DNA from: Bacteroidales bacterium
GTDB lineage: Bacteria > Bacteroidota > Bacteroidia > Bacteroidales > VadinHA17
Length of the DNA stretch: 53,148 nt
Reading direction: 5' to 3'
NCBI GenBank assembly: GCA_030596125.1
Contig: JAUVKT010000006.1
Coordinates: forward strand, 1-53,148
Shown here: piece by piece, positions 17,135 through 25,988 of the stretch
How the letters are laid out: every line of letters begins with the position of its first letter
Numbering within the stretch: the first letter of the stretch is position 1
The notes under the pieces: model-generated
The model's input: only the letters and a program-made list of their open reading frames with translations
Databases searched by the model: none
What the model was told of the DNA's origin: nothing
Translations under genes and position numbers: made by a program

Positions 17135-18457
17135 ATGTACGACAGGTTCGCAACTTACAGTAATGACAATAATATTTTTAAACAGGGTGACAAGATCCTT
17201 CTGGCTGTAAGTGGTGGTATTGATTCAATGGTTATGACTGAGCTCTTTATCAGGGTTAAGGCAGATATTGCTATTGCCCATTGCAATTTCAGCCTGAGAG
17301 ATAGAGAATCAGATGGTGATGAGGAGTTTGTCACTGAATTCTGCACTGAAAACAATATTCCCATATTTGTAAAAAAATTCGATACTATTACTTTTGCCAG
17401 CAGGGAAGGTATATCAATTCAGATGGCAGCAAGGAAACTGAGACATAAGTGGTTTGAGGAGATCAGACAATCATCATCATTTAACCTTATTGCCCTTGGA
17501 CACAATAGCGATGATAATATTGAAACATTTCTTATTAACCTATCAAGGGGAACGGGATTAAAAGGACTTACCGGGATCAGTCCGGTTAGCGGAAATATCA
17601 TCAGACCAATTCTTTTTGCACCCAGGGAAGAAATCACCTCTTTTGCCACAGAAAACAGGGTTACCTTCAGAGAAGATTCTTCAAATCGTGAATCAAAATA
17701 CTTAAGAAATAAGATCAGGCACAGGATACTTCCCGTTTTAAGGGAAATTAATCCTTCCTTAAATGATTCATTTGACGAAACAGTTAAACGGCTGCAAGAG
17801 AGTTATTTGATTATGGAAGAGTGGGTCAATAAAGTTAGCTCTGAAGTAACTGAACTTAAAAACGGCGATTATATCATTGACATTAAGAAACTTAACGATT
17901 TTGAACCTGTTAACACCCTCCTTTTTGAACTTTTCAGACAGTTTGATATTGGAACTAACCAGATAGATGACCTGAGATCCTTGATTACAGCAGATTCCGG
18001 GAAATATATATTAACACGGACGCACCGTATCATTAAAGACCGGAACAAGATAATTATTGAGAAGAGCCGGGAAACTCCGGAACTCTGTATTAAAATAGAT
18101 AACAGAGACGAGATCCTTAACATAGAAGGCTTTAACAGTTCTCTGATACCAATAGAAGAGTATGAACTGATCAAGGATCCGGGAACAGCATCAATAGATA
18201 TCGACATGCTCTCTTACCCATTAATCCTCAGGTACTGGAGAGAGGGTGATTTCTTTATCCCTTTGGGAATGGAGGGCAAAAAGAAGATAAGTGACTTTTT
18301 GATTGACATGAAGACACCGGTTAACCGGAAGCCATTCATCAGGGTACTCGAATCGGCAAATAACATAGTATGGATTATTGGGTATCGCCTGGACAACAGG
18401 TTCAGGATTACATCCGCAACCAGGAGTGTACTGGTATTAACAGAAAAAAAACGTTAA
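17135..18457 (+). CDS. tilS: tRNA(Ile)-lysidine synthase
   Basis: A 440-residue cytoplasmic N-type ATP pyrophosphatase that puts lysine on C34 of tRNA-Ile(CAU), converting it from Met to Ile decoding. The PP-loop SGGIDS is at residues 26-31. The HCNFSLRDRESDGDEEFV and GHNSDDNIETFLINLSRGTGLKGLTGI segments are classical TilS signatures. The C-terminal region with LILRYWREGDFFIPLGMEG is the TilS C-terminal substrate-binding domain. Its stop overlaps by 4 bp the stop of the convergent tyrA gene. Confidence 0.95.
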   Translation: MYDRFATYSNDNNIFKQGDKILLAVSGGIDSMVMTELFIRVKADIAIAHCNFSLRDRESDGDEEFVTEFCTENNIPIFVKKFDTITFASREGISIQMAARKLRHKWFEEIRQSSSFNLIALGHNSDDNIETFLINLSRGTGLKGLTGISPVSGNIIRPILFAPREEITSFATENRVTFREDSSNRESKYLRNKIRHRILPVLREINPSLNDSFDETVKRLQESYLIMEEWVNKVSSEVTELKNGDYIIDIKKLNDFEPVNTLLFELFRQFDIGTNQIDDLRSLITADSGKYILTRTHRIIKDRNKIIIEKSRETPELCIKIDNRDEILNIEGFNSSLIPIEEYELIKDPGTASIDIDMLSYPLILRYWREGDFFIPLGMEGKKKISDFLIDMKTPVNRKPFIRVLESANNIVWIIGYRLDNRFRITSATRSVLVLTEKKR

Positions 18458-19251
18458 CTACCGGCTGTTCTTACTCCGATGTTTGATCTTAACCTGTTAA
18501 AGAGGTGATGCAGAGCCTCCTCATCCTCCCGGTCGAGTATCGAGATCAGATCTTCCAGCCTTTTCATTATCTCAGTCAGTTTACCTATAGAATATCTGTT
18601 TAGCAATATCCCGCTAAGCAGATCATCATCTTCAGAAAGTAACCCCTGAGCTATATCGAGATGATGTTTAAAGGTTGTTCCGGGAACCTCCAGTTTTTTC
18701 ATACACGCAGAAAATACTATAGAGGAGGTAAAGGGGACAGAAAGAGAATATGCAATAATCTGATCATGCTCAACAAAAGAATAATCGTACAATTTCAGGT
18801 TTAGAGACCCGTAGAATTCTCTGAAAAATTCCTTACCAACCTCATCCGATTCAGAAATAATAATAGCATTCTGACCCGACAGATCCCTTATATTACCAAA
18901 TGTAGGACCAAACATAGGGTGTGTAGAGACAAAACGTCTTTCGCAACCCTTATAAAACTCATCCAGTCCGTTTTTCACCGATGTTATATCAGCCAGGATG
19001 ATATTTTCGGGCAAATAGGGTATAATCTCTTTGAACAGAGGCTCAGTCTGTTTTAATCCAACAGCATTAATAAAGAGGTCTGGGTTAAAATCTGCCAACT
19101 CTTCGTAAGATCTGAACCTGTATGTATTAAAGAGATATTTTAACTTTTCCGGATCAATATCGTATACTGCCACCTCGTAATCGAGACAAAGTGTCTCTGC
19201 CAACCACGATCCCATCTTACCAGCTCCTGCAATTAAAATCTTTTTTATCAT
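18454..19251 (-). CDS. tyrA: Prephenate dehydrogenase
   Basis: A 265-residue NAD(P)-dependent dehydrogenase that oxidatively decarboxylates prephenate to 4-hydroxyphenylpyruvate on the way to tyrosine. The Rossmann motif GAGKMG is at residues 9-14, followed by SVKNGLDEF and the family's HPMFGPTFGNIRDLSGQNAI segment containing the catalytic His. There is no fused chorismate mutase or ACT domain; the mutase is supplied by the DAHP synthase fusion in the same operon. It is the last gene of the operon, sharing one base with the aroC stop. Confidence 0.92.
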   Translation of the reverse strand: MIKKILIAGAGKMGSWLAETLCLDYEVAVYDIDPEKLKYLFNTYRFRSYEELADFNPDLFINAVGLKQTEPLFKEIIPYLPENIILADITSVKNGLDEFYKGCERRFVSTHPMFGPTFGNIRDLSGQNAIIISESDEVGKEFFREFYGSLNLKLYDYSFVEHDQIIAYSLSVPFTSSIVFSACMKKLEVPGTTFKHHLDIAQGLLSEDDDLLSGILLNRYSIGKLTEIMKRLEDLISILDREDEEALHHLFNRLRSNIGVRTAGS

Positions 19252-20249
19252 TACCGGTTTTCCCTTTCTCCGAATACACCCCTGTCAATAAGTTTAAGAT
19301 CTGCAAGAGCAATAGCTGCCGCAGATTCAACAATCACCGGCATCCTTAATGCAATTGAAACATCGTGTCTTCCCTCAATAATAAGATCAGCTAACCTGTT
19401 TTTTGAAATATCTATTGTCTCCTGTGGTTTGGAGATACTTGATGTCGGTTTAACAGCTACCCTGAAAAATATCTCATTACCATTGGATATTCCCCCGTTA
19501 ATACCACCTGCGTTATTTGTTAATGTAGTACCAGATGATGATAATATAAGATCGTTATGTTCCGAACCCCTCATGGCAGCAGATTTGAAACCCGCGCCAA
19601 ATTCAATTCCCTTAATCGCAGGTATTGAAAAAACAATATGAGAAATTTTCGATTCTACAGAATCAAAAAACGGCTCTCCTAACCCAGGATAGAGCCCGGT
19701 CACTCTGCATTCAATTATTCCTCCAACCGAATCGTCCTCCTTAATTGCATCATCAATAGCCCTGTCTGTTTCCGTAGTTCCGCCAATCTCAGTCACCTCT
19801 GCACTTACACCAGCCGGGGATAATATCTTTTTTGCAAGTGTGCCAGCTGCAACCATACCCCATGTCAGGCGTCCCGAAAAATGACCTCCACCCCTTGGGT
19901 CAGCAAACCCGGAATATTTTACCAGCGATGTCATATCAGCATGTCCCGGTCTGGGGATATTCTTCAGAGTGTCATAGTCTGCCGATATTTTATTGGTATT
20001 ACGGGTCACTATTACTATTGGTGCACCGGTGGTAACTCCATTATACAAACCGCTTAAGATCTCGGGGTTATCATGCTCTACCCGTGATGTTGTTCCCCTT
20101 GCTCCTGACCTTCTTCTGTCAAGATCAGTCATCAATTCCTCCTCTGTAAGCTTCATGCCAGTGGGACAACCATCGATAGTAACTCCAACTACCGGTCCGT
20201 GAGATTCGCCGAACAATGAGACCCTGAATATGGTTCCGAATGTATTCAT
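19251..20249 (-). CDS. aroC: Chorismate synthase
   Basis: A 332-residue FMN-dependent enzyme that converts EPSP to chorismate. The N-terminus FGTIFRVSLFGESHGPVVG and the RPGHADM and RGGGHFSGRLTWGMVAAG segments are AroC signatures, as is EFGAGF. It is somewhat shorter than the common 350-390 residues, and the C-terminal signature reads GRHDVSIALRMPVIVE instead of the usual RHDP form, a divergence that may be lineage-specific. Stop and start overlap with tyrA, and the aroA gene ends 6 bp upstream, indicating one transcript. Confidence 0.95.
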   Translation of the reverse strand: MNTFGTIFRVSLFGESHGPVVGVTIDGCPTGMKLTEEELMTDLDRRRSGARGTTSRVEHDNPEILSGLYNGVTTGAPIVIVTRNTNKISADYDTLKNIPRPGHADMTSLVKYSGFADPRGGGHFSGRLTWGMVAAGTLAKKILSPAGVSAEVTEIGGTTETDRAIDDAIKEDDSVGGIIECRVTGLYPGLGEPFFDSVESKISHIVFSIPAIKGIEFGAGFKSAAMRGSEHNDLILSSSGTTLTNNAGGINGGISNGNEIFFRVAVKPTSSISKPQETIDISKNRLADLIIEGRHDVSIALRMPVIVESAAAIALADLKLIDRGVFGERENR

Positions 20250-20254
20250 ACAAT

Positions 20255-21514
20255 TTAATTTACAAATTCAACCTGTGCCCCCAGCCTGGTTAACTCATCA
20301 TAAAAACCGGGAAATGATTTATTTACTACTTCACCATCATTTATTGTTATTGGATCATCTGCCATTAAACCTGCAATTCCCATTGCCATTGCTATCCGGT
20401 GATCACCGTGAGATGAAACAACACCTCCCCTAAATGAAGCAGATCCTTCAATAATTATATGATCGCTGTTATTTATAACCTTAACACCCAATATAGACAA
20501 TTCTTTTGTCAGCGCCTCCCCCCTGTCACTCTCCTTTACCTTAAGGCGCGAAGTTCCACGTATATAAGATTTACCACTACATAGTGCAGCAAGTATAGCT
20601 ACCGGCGGAGCAAGATCCGGCGATTCGCTAATATCAAAGTCGAAACTCTTTAGCTTACCCGGGGTAATCGTAATTTCCCTGTCCGATTCATTAACAGTTG
20701 CCCCGGCCATCTTTACCACCTCTATTATTCTTCTGTCGGGTTGAGTAGACAATCTGCTTATTCCATGTATATTTACCCTGCCGGCAATAGCACCAAGTAC
20801 TGCGAAAAATGCAGCCCCGCTCCAGTCGCCCTCAACATGGAAAGCTGTGGGTCTGTATAATTGCCCCGACGGAATAAAGAACTCCGAATAACTCTTATTG
20901 ATAATCTCAATTCCAAAATTATTGAGAACATCTATTGTAAGATCGATATACGACCTGCTTGCCAGTGAATTAATTATCAGACGACTATCATTATCAGCCA
21001 GCGGCAGAGCCATCAACAATCCTGTAAGCAATTGTGAACTCACTGAGCCATCTATATATGCCAGCCCCCCTTTTAACGGCCCCTTCAGGGTTACCGGAAG
21101 ACGATCTCCGTTTAAGGACAGATCAACACCCATTGGGATCAGTGAATCGCTTATCATATTCATTGGTCGTGAAAGGAGTGATCCTCGTCCTGTAATTGTC
21201 AGCTTACTGTTGCCAAGTGCCGCAATAGGTGCAAACATTCTAACTCCAAGACCCGACTCTCCGCAGTCCAACTCACTGCATACCGGATTTAATCCTCCCT
21301 TTATTATTACATTGCCCTGATCATTTTCTATTCCGGCACCGAGACATTCTGCCACCCTCATAACTGCTACTGAATCATCACAAAATGAAGGATTAGAAAT
21401 AACAGTAGTACCGTCGGCAAGCAACCCTGCTGCGACAGCCCTCAGCATGGAACTCTTGGACGGGGGGGCACTTACACTACCGCTAATGATTGATGGAGAG
21501 GTAATTACATCCAT
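20255..21514 (-). CDS. aroA: 3-phosphoshikimate 1-carboxyvinyltransferase (EPSP synthase)
   Basis: A 419-residue two-domain enzyme that transfers the enolpyruvyl group of PEP to shikimate-3-phosphate. Visible parts include the N-terminal SAPPSKSSMLRAVAAGLLADG with the substrate-binding Lys, CGESGLGVRMFAPI, and near the C-terminus RLKVKESDRGEAL and SHGDHRIAMAMGIAGL. The PEP loop usually reads LGNAGTA or similar; here it is CGESGLG, as in a divergent class. It lies between aroB (4 bp gap) and aroC in the aromatic operon. Confidence 0.94.
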   Translation of the reverse strand: MDVITSPSIISGSVSAPPSKSSMLRAVAAGLLADGTTVISNPSFCDDSVAVMRVAECLGAGIENDQGNVIIKGGLNPVCSELDCGESGLGVRMFAPIAALGNSKLTITGRGSLLSRPMNMISDSLIPMGVDLSLNGDRLPVTLKGPLKGGLAYIDGSVSSQLLTGLLMALPLADNDSRLIINSLASRSYIDLTIDVLNNFGIEIINKSYSEFFIPSGQLYRPTAFHVEGDWSGAAFFAVLGAIAGRVNIHGISRLSTQPDRRIIEVVKMAGATVNESDREITITPGKLKSFDFDISESPDLAPPVAILAALCSGKSYIRGTSRLKVKESDRGEALTKELSILGVKVINNSDHIIIEGSASFRGGVVSSHGDHRIAMAMGIAGLMADDPITINDGEVVNKSFPGFYDELTRLGAQVEFVN

Positions 21515-21518
21515 ACAG

Positions 21519-22547
21519 CTACTTTTTGTTTTTTATTATCCCGACAAGGTCATCAGTCCTTATCTCCCTTATCACACCATTTCCTATTCCTTCGAGGAGA
21601 ACAAAAAATATTTTATTCTTCTCTACTTTTTTATCTTTTAATATAGCCTCAGTTACATCAGGTAACTCCTGCGGTATATCTGTTAGTAATTTGAGTTTAT
21701 TAAGAACCGTCTCAATCCTTCCAAGCTCATTCCTGTCAAGCAAACCCATTTCAACCGATATTTGTGCAGCCATAAGCATTCCATATGATACTGCGAAACC
21801 ATGTTTCATTCCCAATTCTATCTCAACAGCATGTCCGATTGTATGTCCGAAATTCAGCAATCGCCTGATCCCTCTCTCCTTTTCATCACTGGTAACTATA
21901 TCAATCTTAATCTTAACAGAAGCAGAAATAAGTGTCGTTAGCAGGTTATGGTCCCTGTTAAGAATCGATCCAATATTCTCTTCGATAAAACCCAGCAGAC
22001 CGGCATCCCTGATAAATGCATGTTTAACAAGCTCTCCCAATCCCGATATATATTCCTCTTCAGGTAAGCTCTTCAGCATCTCAGGATCGCATATTACAAA
22101 AGAGGGTTGGTTTATACAACCAATTATATTTTTATTAACCCCTGAATTAACCCCGTTTTTACCTCCGGTGCTTGCATCTACCTGGGATAGAAGGGTTGTT
22201 GATATAAAGCCAAAATTTACTCCACGCATATATACCGAAGCTACAAAGCCGGTAATATCACAAATCACACCTCCGCCAATACCAAGAAGAAATGAGGTTC
22301 TGTCACAACCTTTTTCAAGCAGTTGTTCTACTATTGATTCAACTGTTGTAATTGATTTGGTCTGTTCTCCGGGATCAATAGTTATTACCGGGCATGAAGG
22401 GAAATTGTCACCATATATAGAGTGAATATTGCTGTCGGTAATAATTATGGTATTTGATATATCAATATGATCACCGATCTCATACCATGGTTTACCGATA
22501 AACAGTTCAGTTTCACTATTTTCTGTGCAATAAACCAGTTTCTCCAT
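21519..22547 (-). CDS. aroB: 3-dehydroquinate synthase
   Basis: A 342-residue NAD- and metal-dependent enzyme that cyclises DAHP to 3-dehydroquinate. The nucleotide-binding GIGGGVICDITGFVASVYMRG and QVDASTGGKNGVN segments are diagnostic; GELVKHAFI and LNFGHTIGHAVE supply the metal-ligand Glu and His residues. It follows the DAHP synthase/chorismate mutase gene after a 69-bp gap, the largest inside the operon; no terminator is seen there. Confidence 0.95.
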   Translation of the reverse strand: MEKLVYCTENSETELFIGKPWYEIGDHIDISNTIIITDSNIHSIYGDNFPSCPVITIDPGEQTKSITTVESIVEQLLEKGCDRTSFLLGIGGGVICDITGFVASVYMRGVNFGFISTTLLSQVDASTGGKNGVNSGVNKNIIGCINQPSFVICDPEMLKSLPEEEYISGLGELVKHAFIRDAGLLGFIEENIGSILNRDHNLLTTLISASVKIKIDIVTSDEKERGIRRLLNFGHTIGHAVEIELGMKHGFAVSYGMLMAAQISVEMGLLDRNELGRIETVLNKLKLLTDIPQELPDVTEAILKDKKVEKNKIFFVLLEGIGNGVIREIRTDDLVGIIKNKK

Positions 22548-22616
22548 ATTATGAAATAAAATTATTCATAAAGTTAATAAAAGCTGATAAACAGGTAACA
22601 GAAACGACCATAAAAG

Positions 22617-23696
22617 TTAATTCATCACATTATTCTGGAATCTGATGGATTCCTGATGTATCTGTTTAAATATCTGCACAATAAACTGATCACTCAATCC
22701 TGCTTTTCTTGCTTTTATCAGCCTGTCTTCCAGAATTTCTGACCATCGGTTAGTTTGCAGTATTGTTATATTCTCCTGTTTTTTATAGTCGCCTATCTGC
22801 TCCGAGATATACATTCTGCTTCGCAGTATCCGTAAAAGTTCATCATCCCACTGATCAATCTGTCTTCTTAATCCCTCGAGGCTCTCAAGCTGCCCGGCAG
22901 ATCTTACATCATGATTTCTGTGAATCAGCCCTTCTAACAGATCAGACAGTTGCTGAGGTGTCACCTGTTGATCCTTATCACTCAATGCTGCATCAGGATC
23001 ACGGTGAGATTCTATAAACAGGCCGTCAAAATCAAGGTCCATAGCTGTCTGGGATACACTGAACAACAGATTCCTGTTACCACAAATATGGCTTGGATCG
23101 GTTATTATTGGCAGGTCCGGGAATCGTCTTTTTAGCTCTATCGGAATTTCCCATTGTGGCACATTCCGATATGGAGATTCACCGTAATAACCGAATCCCC
23201 TGTGCACAGCAACCAGTTTGGTAATTCCTGCATTATTAACTCTCTCCAGTGCACCTATCCACAGTTCGATATCCGGATTTACCGGATTTTTTACAAAAAC
23301 AGGTATATCATAACCTCTTATTGCATCTGCGATCTCCTGAACTGCAAATGGGTTTGCTGTTGTTCTTGCTCCAATCCATAATATATCAATACCATACTTA
23401 AAAGCCTCTTTGACATGCCACATATTAGCCACCTCTGTGGCAACCAGCATTCCTGTCTCCTCCTTAACCTTTTTTAGCCATGGAAGAGCTACTGATCCCA
23501 TGCCATCAAAAGTATCGGGACGGGTACGAGGTTTCCAGATACCGGCCCTGTATATCTTTATCCCCAGTTTTGATAACTGGTGTGCCGTTTCAACAACCTG
23601 CTCTTCTGATTCTGCGCTACAGGGTCCTGATATGATCAGAGGACTGTTTTGCCTGCAATAGATCCCTTCTTTATCAAGTATCAAATTATCACTCAT
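22617..23696 (-). CDS. DAHP synthase fused to type II chorismate mutase
   Basis: A 359-residue bifunctional enzyme. Residues about 1-255 form a type I-beta DAHP synthase (PEP plus erythrose-4-phosphate), with ISGPCSAES, AGIWKPRTRPDTFDGMG, IGARTTANPFAVQEIADAIRG and ITDPSHICGNRNL. Residues about 265-355 form an AroQ-type chorismate mutase (LRRQIDQWDDELLRILRSRM, IGDYKKQ). Such fusions can be feedback-controlled, with the mutase domain sensing prephenate or chorismate; that is known of some relatives, not shown here. The start shares one base with the stop of the aminotransferase gene. Confidence 0.94.
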   Translation of the reverse strand: MSDNLILDKEGIYCRQNSPLIISGPCSAESEEQVVETAHQLSKLGIKIYRAGIWKPRTRPDTFDGMGSVALPWLKKVKEETGMLVATEVANMWHVKEAFKYGIDILWIGARTTANPFAVQEIADAIRGYDIPVFVKNPVNPDIELWIGALERVNNAGITKLVAVHRGFGYYGESPYRNVPQWEIPIELKRRFPDLPIITDPSHICGNRNLLFSVSQTAMDLDFDGLFIESHRDPDAALSDKDQQVTPQQLSDLLEGLIHRNHDVRSAGQLESLEGLRRQIDQWDDELLRILRSRMYISEQIGDYKKQENITILQTNRWSEILEDRLIKARKAGLSDQFIVQIFKQIHQESIRFQNNVMN

Positions 23697-24886
23697 TATA
23701 CAATATTTACCTGTTTACTACTAAATTCATTCTTTTTATCAATTCTGGCAAGGCTCTCCCTAAGCCTTTCTGCCGGGACAGTCAATGATATTCGTACATA
23801 ACTCCTGCCATTTGCACCAAATACCGATCCCGGGGTAATAAAGAGATTAATCCTGTTAAGCAGATGCTCAGAGAATTCAATGGATGAATCCCATTCATCC
23901 GGTAGACTTGCCCAGATAAAAAGCCCGGTCTGATCTTTATCAAACCGGCAATTTAACGAGTTCAATATTTCATAAGCTATCTCCCTTCTCTCCCTGTAAA
24001 TAATATTAATTGATTCATACCAGTTATCACCCAGCGAAAGAGCTGTAATTGCCGCATTCTGTACAGGCAGGAACATTCCCGAATCCATATTGCTTTTTAT
24101 TTTAAGAACAGCATCAATATGGTCGCTGCTGCCTGCTACCATTCCAATACGCCATCCGGCCATATTGTGAGATTTACTTAACGAATTGAGTTCAAGAGCG
24201 ATCTCTTTAGCCCCATCCACGGAAAGAATGCTCAAGGGTCGTTGATTAAGAATAAAACTATAAGGATTATCGTTAATTATCAGAATATTATGTTTCAAAC
24301 CAAACTCGATCAGGTTCTCAAATAATTTAGCTGACCCTCTGCTTCCGGTTGGCATATTAGGATAATTAACCCACATCAACTTAACACCGGCAAGACCTTC
24401 ATTTTCAATCTCACTGAAATTCGGGCACCATGAATTTTTATGATCGAGATTATAAAATATGCATCTGGCTCCGGAGATCCTTGCTGTTGATTCATATGCC
24501 GGATATCCCGGATCAGGAATCAGAACTCCGTCTCCCTTGTTTAGAAAGGCCAGACTGATATGTGTAATTCCCTCCTTCGACCCCATAAGCGGAAGTATCT
24601 CATTATCAGGTGAGAGATCAACCCCGAATTTTGTTTTATACCATTCACTAAATGCTACCCGCAGGGGTCTGATTCCCCTGTAAGGCTGATAACCATGTGA
24701 ATATGAATTATTCGCAGCGCTCACTACCGAAGCAATAACTTCTGGCGATGGAGGACCGTCGGGATTACCAATTCCCAGATTAATGACATCTATTCCTTTT
24801 GATTCCATCTCCCTGATCTGTGACAACTTTCTTGAGAAATAGTATTCATTAATAAAATTTAGCCGATCAGCTGTTTGTACTCTCAT
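23696..24886 (-). CDS. PLP-dependent class I/II aminotransferase of the aromatic operon
   Basis: A 396-residue fold-type I aminotransferase. Motifs include VINLGIGNPDGPPSPEV, NYPNMPTGSRGS (the conserved N-x-P-x-G region), NDNPYSFI and LNSLSKSHNMAGWRIG, whose Lys is the PLP-binding residue. From its place between pheA and the DAHP synthase/mutase gene it probably transaminates phenylpyruvate, 4-hydroxyphenylpyruvate or prephenate; an aspartate or diaminopimelate aminotransferase role is an alternative. Its 5' end overlaps the pheA 3' end by 20 bp, suggesting translational coupling. Confidence 0.88.
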   Translation of the reverse strand: MRVQTADRLNFINEYYFSRKLSQIREMESKGIDVINLGIGNPDGPPSPEVIASVVSAANNSYSHGYQPYRGIRPLRVAFSEWYKTKFGVDLSPDNEILPLMGSKEGITHISLAFLNKGDGVLIPDPGYPAYESTARISGARCIFYNLDHKNSWCPNFSEIENEGLAGVKLMWVNYPNMPTGSRGSAKLFENLIEFGLKHNILIINDNPYSFILNQRPLSILSVDGAKEIALELNSLSKSHNMAGWRIGMVAGSSDHIDAVLKIKSNMDSGMFLPVQNAAITALSLGDNWYESINIIYRERREIAYEILNSLNCRFDKDQTGLFIWASLPDEWDSSIEFSEHLLNRINLFITPGSVFGANGRSYVRISLTVPAERLRESLARIDKKNEFSSKQVNIV

Positions 24887-25706
24887 AAAGCTTATTCCCT
24901 TTTTTATATATTCCTAAAATTTCAAGATCATTACTGTTTCTTTCCAGAACATTTACCAGGCCATTTGCATCAACCGATTCATCGAATTCCAGATCGAGAT
25001 AAAACAGATATTCCCATCCGCCATTAATCTTTGGAACTGATTGAATCTTAGAAAGGTTAATGTTCATATCAGCCAGGAGCATAAGTAGTGATGCAAGTGA
25101 TCCTGGTTTGTGTCCAAGTGAAAAACATACAGAGGCTTTATCTGCCCCACTCCATTCCCCTTTGTCTTTGCCAACCACAAGAAACCTGGTATAATTCTTT
25201 TTATAAGTCTCAATACCTTGAGCCAGTATCTCCATGCTATACATTGAAGCAGCTATATCAGCACCAATAGCGGCTACTCCTGTTATCTGGTTTTCACTGA
25301 TTTTTCGAGCACTTGCAGCCGTATCGGCGCTCTCAATCAAAGATATTTCCGGATATCTGTTCAGGAAATTCATACATTGAGAAAGTGCAACCGGATGAGA
25401 CCAGACTTCCCTTATAAGATCTATTGATTGCCCCGGAAGCGCCATCAGGTTTTGTTTAATACGCAAATTACATTCCCCTAATACCTTCAAACCCGATTCC
25501 CTGATAAGGGAATAGTTATATAATATACTGCCCGACCTTGCATTCTCAATGGCGATTAAAGCGAGGTCTGCTTTGTGCTTCGTGACAGATTCGATTGTTA
25601 CATCAAATGTTGTACAGGGAAAAATCTGAAAACTGATACCATTAAAGTATCGGTTAGCTGCAACCTCATGAAAACTACCCCTGTCACCTTGTATTGCTAT
25701 TCTCAT
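24867..25706 (-). CDS. pheA: Prephenate dehydratase
   Basis: A 279-residue monofunctional enzyme that converts prephenate to phenylpyruvate. The periplasmic-binding-like catalytic part shows QGDRGSFHEVAANRYF, ENARSGSILYNYSLI, SADTAASARKI and the catalytic NYTRFLVVGK segment. The C-terminal ACT domain (about 190-265) binds Phe for feedback inhibition; the GSLASLLMLLADMNINLSKI helix is present, while the usual ESRP motif reads IQSVP. It is the first structural gene of the operon. Its ATG lies only 3 bp after the T-tract of the second leader terminator, so expression depends on terminator readthrough. Confidence 0.94.
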   Translation of the reverse strand: MRIAIQGDRGSFHEVAANRYFNGISFQIFPCTTFDVTIESVTKHKADLALIAIENARSGSILYNYSLIRESGLKVLGECNLRIKQNLMALPGQSIDLIREVWSHPVALSQCMNFLNRYPEISLIESADTAASARKISENQITGVAAIGADIAASMYSMEILAQGIETYKKNYTRFLVVGKDKGEWSGADKASVCFSLGHKPGSLASLLMLLADMNINLSKIQSVPKINGGWEYLFYLDLEFDESVDANGLVNVLERNSNDLEILGIYKKGNKLYESTNS

Positions 25707-25709
25707 AAT

Positions 25710-25736
25710 AAAAAAAATCCCGGTTTATGCCGGGAT
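25710..25736 (-). terminator. Attenuator terminator 2 of the phe/tyr operon
   Basis: Minus-strand ATCCCGG-CATAAA-CCGGGAT (7-bp stem) followed by eight T residues, ending three bases before the pheA start codon. The 5' arm region GGTGATCCC (25732-25740) is complementary (one G-U pair) to GGGATTACC (25762-25770) inside leader peptide 2, giving a mutually exclusive antiterminator. Confidence 0.92.
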
Positions 25737-25753
25737 CACCAATATTAATATAA

Positions 25754-25819
25754 TTAACTATGGTAATCCCTGATGGTAATAAAAAAATAGTAGTAATAAA
25801 ATGTGTTTAATCTTCTCAT
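25754..25819 (-). CDS. Leader peptide 2 of the phe/tyr operon
   Basis: A 21-codon open frame beginning MRRLNTFYYYYFF and ending in TAA at 25754. It contains five Tyr and three Phe, with seven aromatic codons in a row (TTT TAT TAC TAC TAT TTT TTT). It starts three bases after the T-tract of terminator 1, so it is made only when terminator 1 is read through. A ribosome stalled on the aromatic run would leave GGGATTACC at 25762-25770 free to pair with the 5' arm of terminator 2, allowing transcription into pheA; a ribosome reaching the stop codon would cover it. It shares the NTFY start of the aromatic block with leader 1, suggesting duplication. Confidence 0.85.
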   Translation of the reverse strand: MRRLNTFYYYYFFITIRDYHS

Positions 25820-25822
25820 ATC

Positions 25823-25848
25823 AAAAAAAAAGTCCCTTTTCAGGGACT
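25823..25848 (-). terminator. Attenuator terminator 1 of the phe/tyr operon
   Basis: Minus-strand AGTCCCT-GAAA-AGGGACT (7-bp stem, GAAA tetraloop) followed by nine T residues. It lies 32 bp after the stop codon of leader peptide 1. A competing antiterminator is possible: GGGGAT (25876-25881) with GTCCCT, plus GTTA (25870-25873) with TAAC (25851-25854). Confidence 0.92.
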
Positions 25849-25880
25849 CCGTTAATATTCTTAAAAACATAACCTATCCC

Positions 25881-25934
25881 CTACTCTCCTCTTGAAAAGT
25901 AAAAAAAGTAAAAGGTATTATAGATATATGCCAT
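25881..25934 (-). CDS. Leader peptide 1 of the phe/tyr operon
   Basis: A 17-codon open frame encoding MAYIYNTFYFFYFSRGE, with four Tyr and four Phe, six of them consecutive (FYFFYF). The start codon lies about 20 bp after the predicted transcription start from the promoter at 25958-25988, and terminator 1 follows. This is the classical arrangement of a translating-ribosome attenuator: scarcity of charged tRNA-Phe or tRNA-Tyr stalls the ribosome on the aromatic run and changes the folding of downstream RNA. The mixed Phe and Tyr content matches an operon carrying both pheA and tyrA. Confidence 0.85.
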   Translation of the reverse strand: MAYIYNTFYFFYFSRGE

Positions 25935-25957
25935 AGTTTTTTTCAAATTTTATTAAG

Positions 25958-25988
25958 CAAATGTATGGTTAATTCTCAAATTTCCAAA
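25958..25988 (-). promoter_or_regulatory. Promoter of the phe/tyr operon
   Basis: TTTG (25985-25988) and TACATTTG (25958-25965) are separated by exactly 19 bp, a perfect fit to the Bacteroidota primary-sigma consensus (-33 TTTG, -7 TAnnTTTG). Transcription would begin near 25951-25953. Confidence 0.75.

Noticed and set aside
21526-22425. 299-codon plus-strand frame opposite aroB
   Set aside because: aroB on the minus strand has all catalytic motifs and operon context; the opposite frame has none.
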